Below are positions 61,557 to 64,000 of a stretch of 64,000 nt of DNA, piece by piece. The stretch comes from Pedobacter schmidteae (lineage in GTDB: Bacteria; Bacteroidota; Bacteroidia; Sphingobacteriales; Sphingobacteriaceae): contig NZ_LS999839.1 of assembly GCF_900564155.1 (NCBI RefSeq), positions 4,647,097 to 4,711,096 of the forward strand, read 5' to 3'. The notes under the pieces were generated by a model. It was not told where the DNA came from. It searched no databases and was given only the letters and a program-made list of their open reading frames with translations. The stretch's first letter is position 1. Each line of letters starts with the position of its first letter. Position numbers and translations under genes: made by a program.

Positions 61557-61967
61557 TTAATTTATAAAATTGTAAAAGCCGTGAGCTTTTATCAAGTCAA
61601 TTACATCATCAAAAACTAGTGGCTGGGGATTTAGTTTGTCATAATAGCCTTCCGTATTCTTTCGTACGAAATCAACAATTTCACAATAAAATAAATTCAG
61701 CTGCTTCATGATATCCTGGAAATCTTTTTGCTCATTTTCCACTTCAAATGCAAATTCGCTATGAACGGTTATCGCGAATAACATATATTTTGTTTTTTCA
61801 TCGGTATAGCTAAATGACCATTTCAATACAAAATATTGAGCATTCCTTTTAAATGGGAAGAATGTATTTAACACAAAGCTTGGCGAACCAAATTCCCCGT
61901 TTCTAGCGGCAAAGGTTTCATTATAACTAAAATCAACTATCCGCGATTTTGAGTCAAATATTTTCAT
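61557..61967 (-). CDS. hypothetical protein
   Basis: This 136-aa soluble protein has strands YFVLKWSFSYTDEKTKYMLFAI in the first half and a helical C-terminus (DFQDIMKQLNLFYCEIVDFV). It has no signal peptide or known motif. It sits between a lipoprotein gene (25 bp upstream) and a secreted protein gene (5 bp downstream), all in one direction, so a three-gene operon is likely. Family not recognised. Confidence 0.6.
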   Translation of the reverse strand: MKIFDSKSRIVDFSYNETFAARNGEFGSPSFVLNTFFPFKRNAQYFVLKWSFSYTDEKTKYMLFAITVHSEFAFEVENEQKDFQDIMKQLNLFYCEIVDFVRKNTEGYYDKLNPQPLVFDDVIDLIKAHGFYNFIN

Positions 61968-61992
61968 GAATTACAGTGTCTTTAAAGTTAGA

Positions 61993-62664
61993 TCAATTAA
62001 ATCGTAAAGCAGTCAATGTACGGTTATATTCCAAGACCTGTCCTGTTAATTCAGACTGTGCCACTCCGCCCGGAGGCTTTACTGTAACTCGAATTTCCAA
62101 TCCAGATCTCCATTTTAACGCCTTCGAAACGGTCGGAAAATTCGCTGGAGAAACACCATACGTTGTGCCGGTCAATCTTCTGTTTACGGTGACAATTGTT
62201 CCGTCCGGTAGAATTTCACTATTACTTGCTGGGGTTCCGTTCATGGTCATGCTGGTTACGGTCACCACCCAACCGTCAGCTGTCATCCATTGCGCCCCCA
62301 AGGCAATTAAGTAGGGAACACTTGCTGCGTCTACATCAATGTCTTCATACCACTCTTTAGGTACTTGCCCTGGCAAGTACGGCACTGCTGCACTAACTGA
62401 ATTTTCCGGTTCTAGGATTTTGTCTTTTATAACAGATATTCCAGTTACTTTCCGGCGTCCGTCGCTATAGGCAAGTGTTTTTACACCATTATTATCAATA
62501 ATGGAATTAGGAGTTGAAGCAAGGATACTATCCAATACAAACTTAGCCCTTGCCTGGGGGGCGGAAAGTTTTGGATTTTCATTTGATTTTTTGCATCCAG
62601 CGGCTAAAAACAACGCGGATAAGGACAGTACCTTTAAAGTGAGAACGAAATTTTTAAATTTCAT
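61993..62664 (-). CDS. lipoprotein of unknown function
   Basis: This 223-aa protein has a lipobox LAAGC (lipidated Cys24). It carries a Ser/Ala-rich linker and a C-terminal domain with WMTADGWVVTVTSMTMNGTP and the strand SGLEIRVTVKPPGG. Nothing identifies an enzyme. It is the first gene of the run 62664-61010 and could be part of an envelope complex with the two genes that follow. The short GG-leader peptide gene at 62709-62856 lies 45 bp upstream in the same direction. Confidence 0.65.
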   Translation of the reverse strand: MKFKNFVLTLKVLSLSALFLAAGCKKSNENPKLSAPQARAKFVLDSILASTPNSIIDNNGVKTLAYSDGRRKVTGISVIKDKILEPENSVSAAVPYLPGQVPKEWYEDIDVDAASVPYLIALGAQWMTADGWVVTVTSMTMNGTPASNSEILPDGTIVTVNRRLTGTTYGVSPANFPTVSKALKWRSGLEIRVTVKPPGGVAQSELTGQVLEYNRTLTALRFN

Positions 62665-62708
62665 AATTGGAGGTTAGGTTAAATTATTAGACGATTTGAT
62701 TTAAATTA

Positions 62709-62856
62709 TTATTTGTTGTATTTCTTCAGTTCAAATGCTGCCATAAAAGGGTCATCAATATAGATCTGCCCGTGTAGGTAAATCCCAGTAGAGCAGTCTG
62801 TTCCCCCCCACTGCCTTTTTCATTTCTGCTTTATCCATTTTCTTAAAGTTTTTCAT
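62709..62856 (-). pseudogene. double-glycine leader peptide gene with seven-G frameshift
   Basis: The ATG at 62856 gives MKNFKKMDKAEMKKAVGG, a typical Bacteroidota GG-leader (basic helix, E-M-K-K, then GG). The two Gly codons are encoded in a run of seven G (reverse complement of 62803-62809). As written, the frame then ends early at 62755 (33 aa). Removing one G gives a 48-aa peptide ending at 62709 whose 30-residue core (TDCSTGIYLHGQ, then IDDPFMAAFELKKYNK) looks more natural. It is thus either frameshifted, phase-variable or a sequencing error. GG-leaders mark small secreted peptides, bacteriocins or RiPP precursors cut by a C39-type exporter. No exporter is seen in the window. Confidence 0.55.
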
Positions 62857-63410
62857 TGGAACAGTTATTTGTGGTTATAAATGTACTTTCACTCAACATT
62901 AAACCGAAACTTTTTACGCGAAAAATATGATTTCTTACGTCAACTAGCTTCTCCACTACGTGAATAAAAGAATCCACTTAAAATCATATTGAAACTGCGC
63001 CCCATCGTTTTGTAACACTTCGTTTACTTTTTTAGCAGCGACTTCAGCTCACCGCTCAACTCCGTTCAAAGAATCCTTTTTGCACCAAGGAATAATGCAG
63101 TGTTTAACAAACACTAGATATTTGCCAGATCGTTTCATAAAAATATGTTTTAATTCCCTTTGAAATTGACAAATCAAAATTAACGACAATTAATTTTTTT
63201 TAAAATACCCCCACACTGGCAATTAAATTAAGTTTAAATAAACAACTTAGATGTTCAGCTTATTTCGTATAGATTTATTTATAATCTTGCTTTTATTTCA
63301 AGCAATAAATTGATTAAGCTAAATAACAACAGTATTTTTTTGTAGATAATAATTTTCCTGTTGTATAACCAATTGTAAGATACATAATTCATAAACTTGC
63401 ATAATCAAGA
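62857..63410. other. 554-bp A+T-rich region without a gene
   Basis: No convincing frame is present. A small ttgctt/aagcaa dyad lies near 63290-63306. The promoters of the leader-peptide gene (leftward) and of the partial gene at 63411 (rightward) should lie here, but no consensus is clear. Confidence 0.4.
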
Positions 63411-64000
63411 ATGCATAAATTTGAAAACTCTTTCAGTCAATTACCTATGAGTACCAGCTATTTTAAACCCCGACACCGTTTTGATTTCAGTAGTGATACT
63501 TTAGATATTGGAAATCCTTTAAGCTGGAAACGTTCGCATTTTTTTAAATTCCTATTCAAAAGAGTATTTGCCATCAATGAAGACCGTATTGAAGAATTTT
63601 ACCAACGGCATCTTAATTACTATTTGGAAAAAAATCCCGATGGTAACGAAGAAACTTTTTTTAGGTATCTATGGGATTTGATAGATCGTCAGTTGAATGT
63701 GCTGCTACACAAAGATGTTTATGACAAAAACCATGTTCGGAATGAGCGGGAAATAAAGCAGCTTAAAAAATTCACTGAAGTATTGATCTCACATGACCAA
63801 TGGAATTTACATAAATCTACTGAAGCAGCGGTCGCAGCGCAGCAATTGGAAATCCATTGCTTAAATCAAGAGAATATTCAGTTAAAAGCAGAAATAGCGG
63901 AATACCGCCAATTTGATGGTTACATTGAAATCAGGGATGGGCAGGTCTTGCCTCTTTTAGACCTTTTTATAAAAATGCAAGCATTGGAAACTGCCGAAGG
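63411..64000 (+). CDS. hypothetical protein, cut by the right edge
   Basis: A plus-strand frame is open from ATG 63411 (alternative ATG 63447) to the end of the window, at least 196 codons. It encodes a charged, mainly helical protein with no signal peptide. A coiled-coil-like segment (AQQLEIHCLNQENIQLKAEI) lies near residue 145. The N-terminal half has PLSWKRSHFFKFLFKRVFAI and FFRYLWDLIDRQLNVLL. I do not recognise the family. Base composition and codon use look like the neighbours. Confidence 0.7.
   Translation, partial: MHKFENSFSQLPMSTSYFKPRHRFDFSSDTLDIGNPLSWKRSHFFKFLFKRVFAINEDRIEEFYQRHLNYYLEKNPDGNEETFFRYLWDLIDRQLNVLLHKDVYDKNHVRNEREIKQLKKFTEVLISHDQWNLHKSTEAAVAAQQLEIHCLNQENIQLKAEIAEYRQFDGYIEIRDGQVLPLLDLFIKMQALETAE

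Overview
The window reads as a chromosomal segment of a Bacteroidota bacterium, most likely Sphingobacteriaceae (Pedobacter-like). The evidence is the moderately low G+C, lipoproteins with short lipoboxes, beta-barrel and NTF2/DUF1080-type secreted proteins, an AraC regulator with a membrane sensor, Bacteroidota-type integrase and ISL3 remnants, and a double-glycine leader peptide. The genus is an inference from protein flavour. No rRNA, intact tRNA or CRISPR array was seen. REGION 1 (1-10.3 kb) is an integrated accessory element with every gene on the minus strand. A tyrosine recombinase at 8.9-10.2 kb sits at the edge next to core genes. It is followed by proteins of unknown function, a helicase-like protein whose Walker A lysine is replaced by alanine, a frameshifted gene, a lipoprotein, and two candidate antiphage genes: a putAbiC-type abortive-infection membrane protein and a TIR-domain protein with an N-terminal Cys/His motif. 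The left end of the element is not visible. REGION 2 (10.4-27.5 kb) is mostly core metabolism: a DsbA/FrnE-like protein, galM and galK (divergent), a TrmH-type RNA methyltransferase, a metallophosphoesterase lipoprotein, glutamate synthase gltB-gltD, a FSA-type transaldolase, gmhB, a PhnA-like protein and a histidine kinase. Three terminators share the same GCCCTG stem core. REGION 3 (27.5-34 kb) holds three head-to-tail genes that together look like the lower lysine-degradation route: DUF1338 2-oxoadipate dioxygenase/decarboxylase (HglS type), ALDH7-type 2-aminoadipate semialdehyde dehydrogenase, and a YdiJ-type FAD/Fe-S D-2-hydroxyglutarate dehydrogenase. A divergent LysR gene is the likely regulator. 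REGION 4 (34-40.3 kb) carries small metabolic and envelope genes, a methyltransferase, a membrane-anchored AraC regulator and a secreted NTF2-like/glucose-dehydrogenase-like fusion. REGION 5 (40.3-56.4 kb) is a two-gene Tc (ABC) toxin locus: a 2806-aa TcA and a 2514-aa protein that fuses TcB (SpvB, FG-GAP, TcdB-middle) to TcC (RHS core), with an unrecognised 270-aa C-terminal tail as the presumed toxin payload. REGION 6 (56.6-64 kb) carries an A+T-rich small operon with a Crp/Fnr regulator, a YbjQ/zinc-ribbon protein, and a 1-kb integration scar that holds an integrase N-terminus fused to an ISL3 transposase C-terminus, a tRNA-3'-end-like sequence and several inverted repeats. Three secreted or hypothetical genes follow, then a short GG-leader peptide gene with a seven-G tract placed exactly at the GG codons (frameshifted or phase-variable), and a gene cut off by the right edge.
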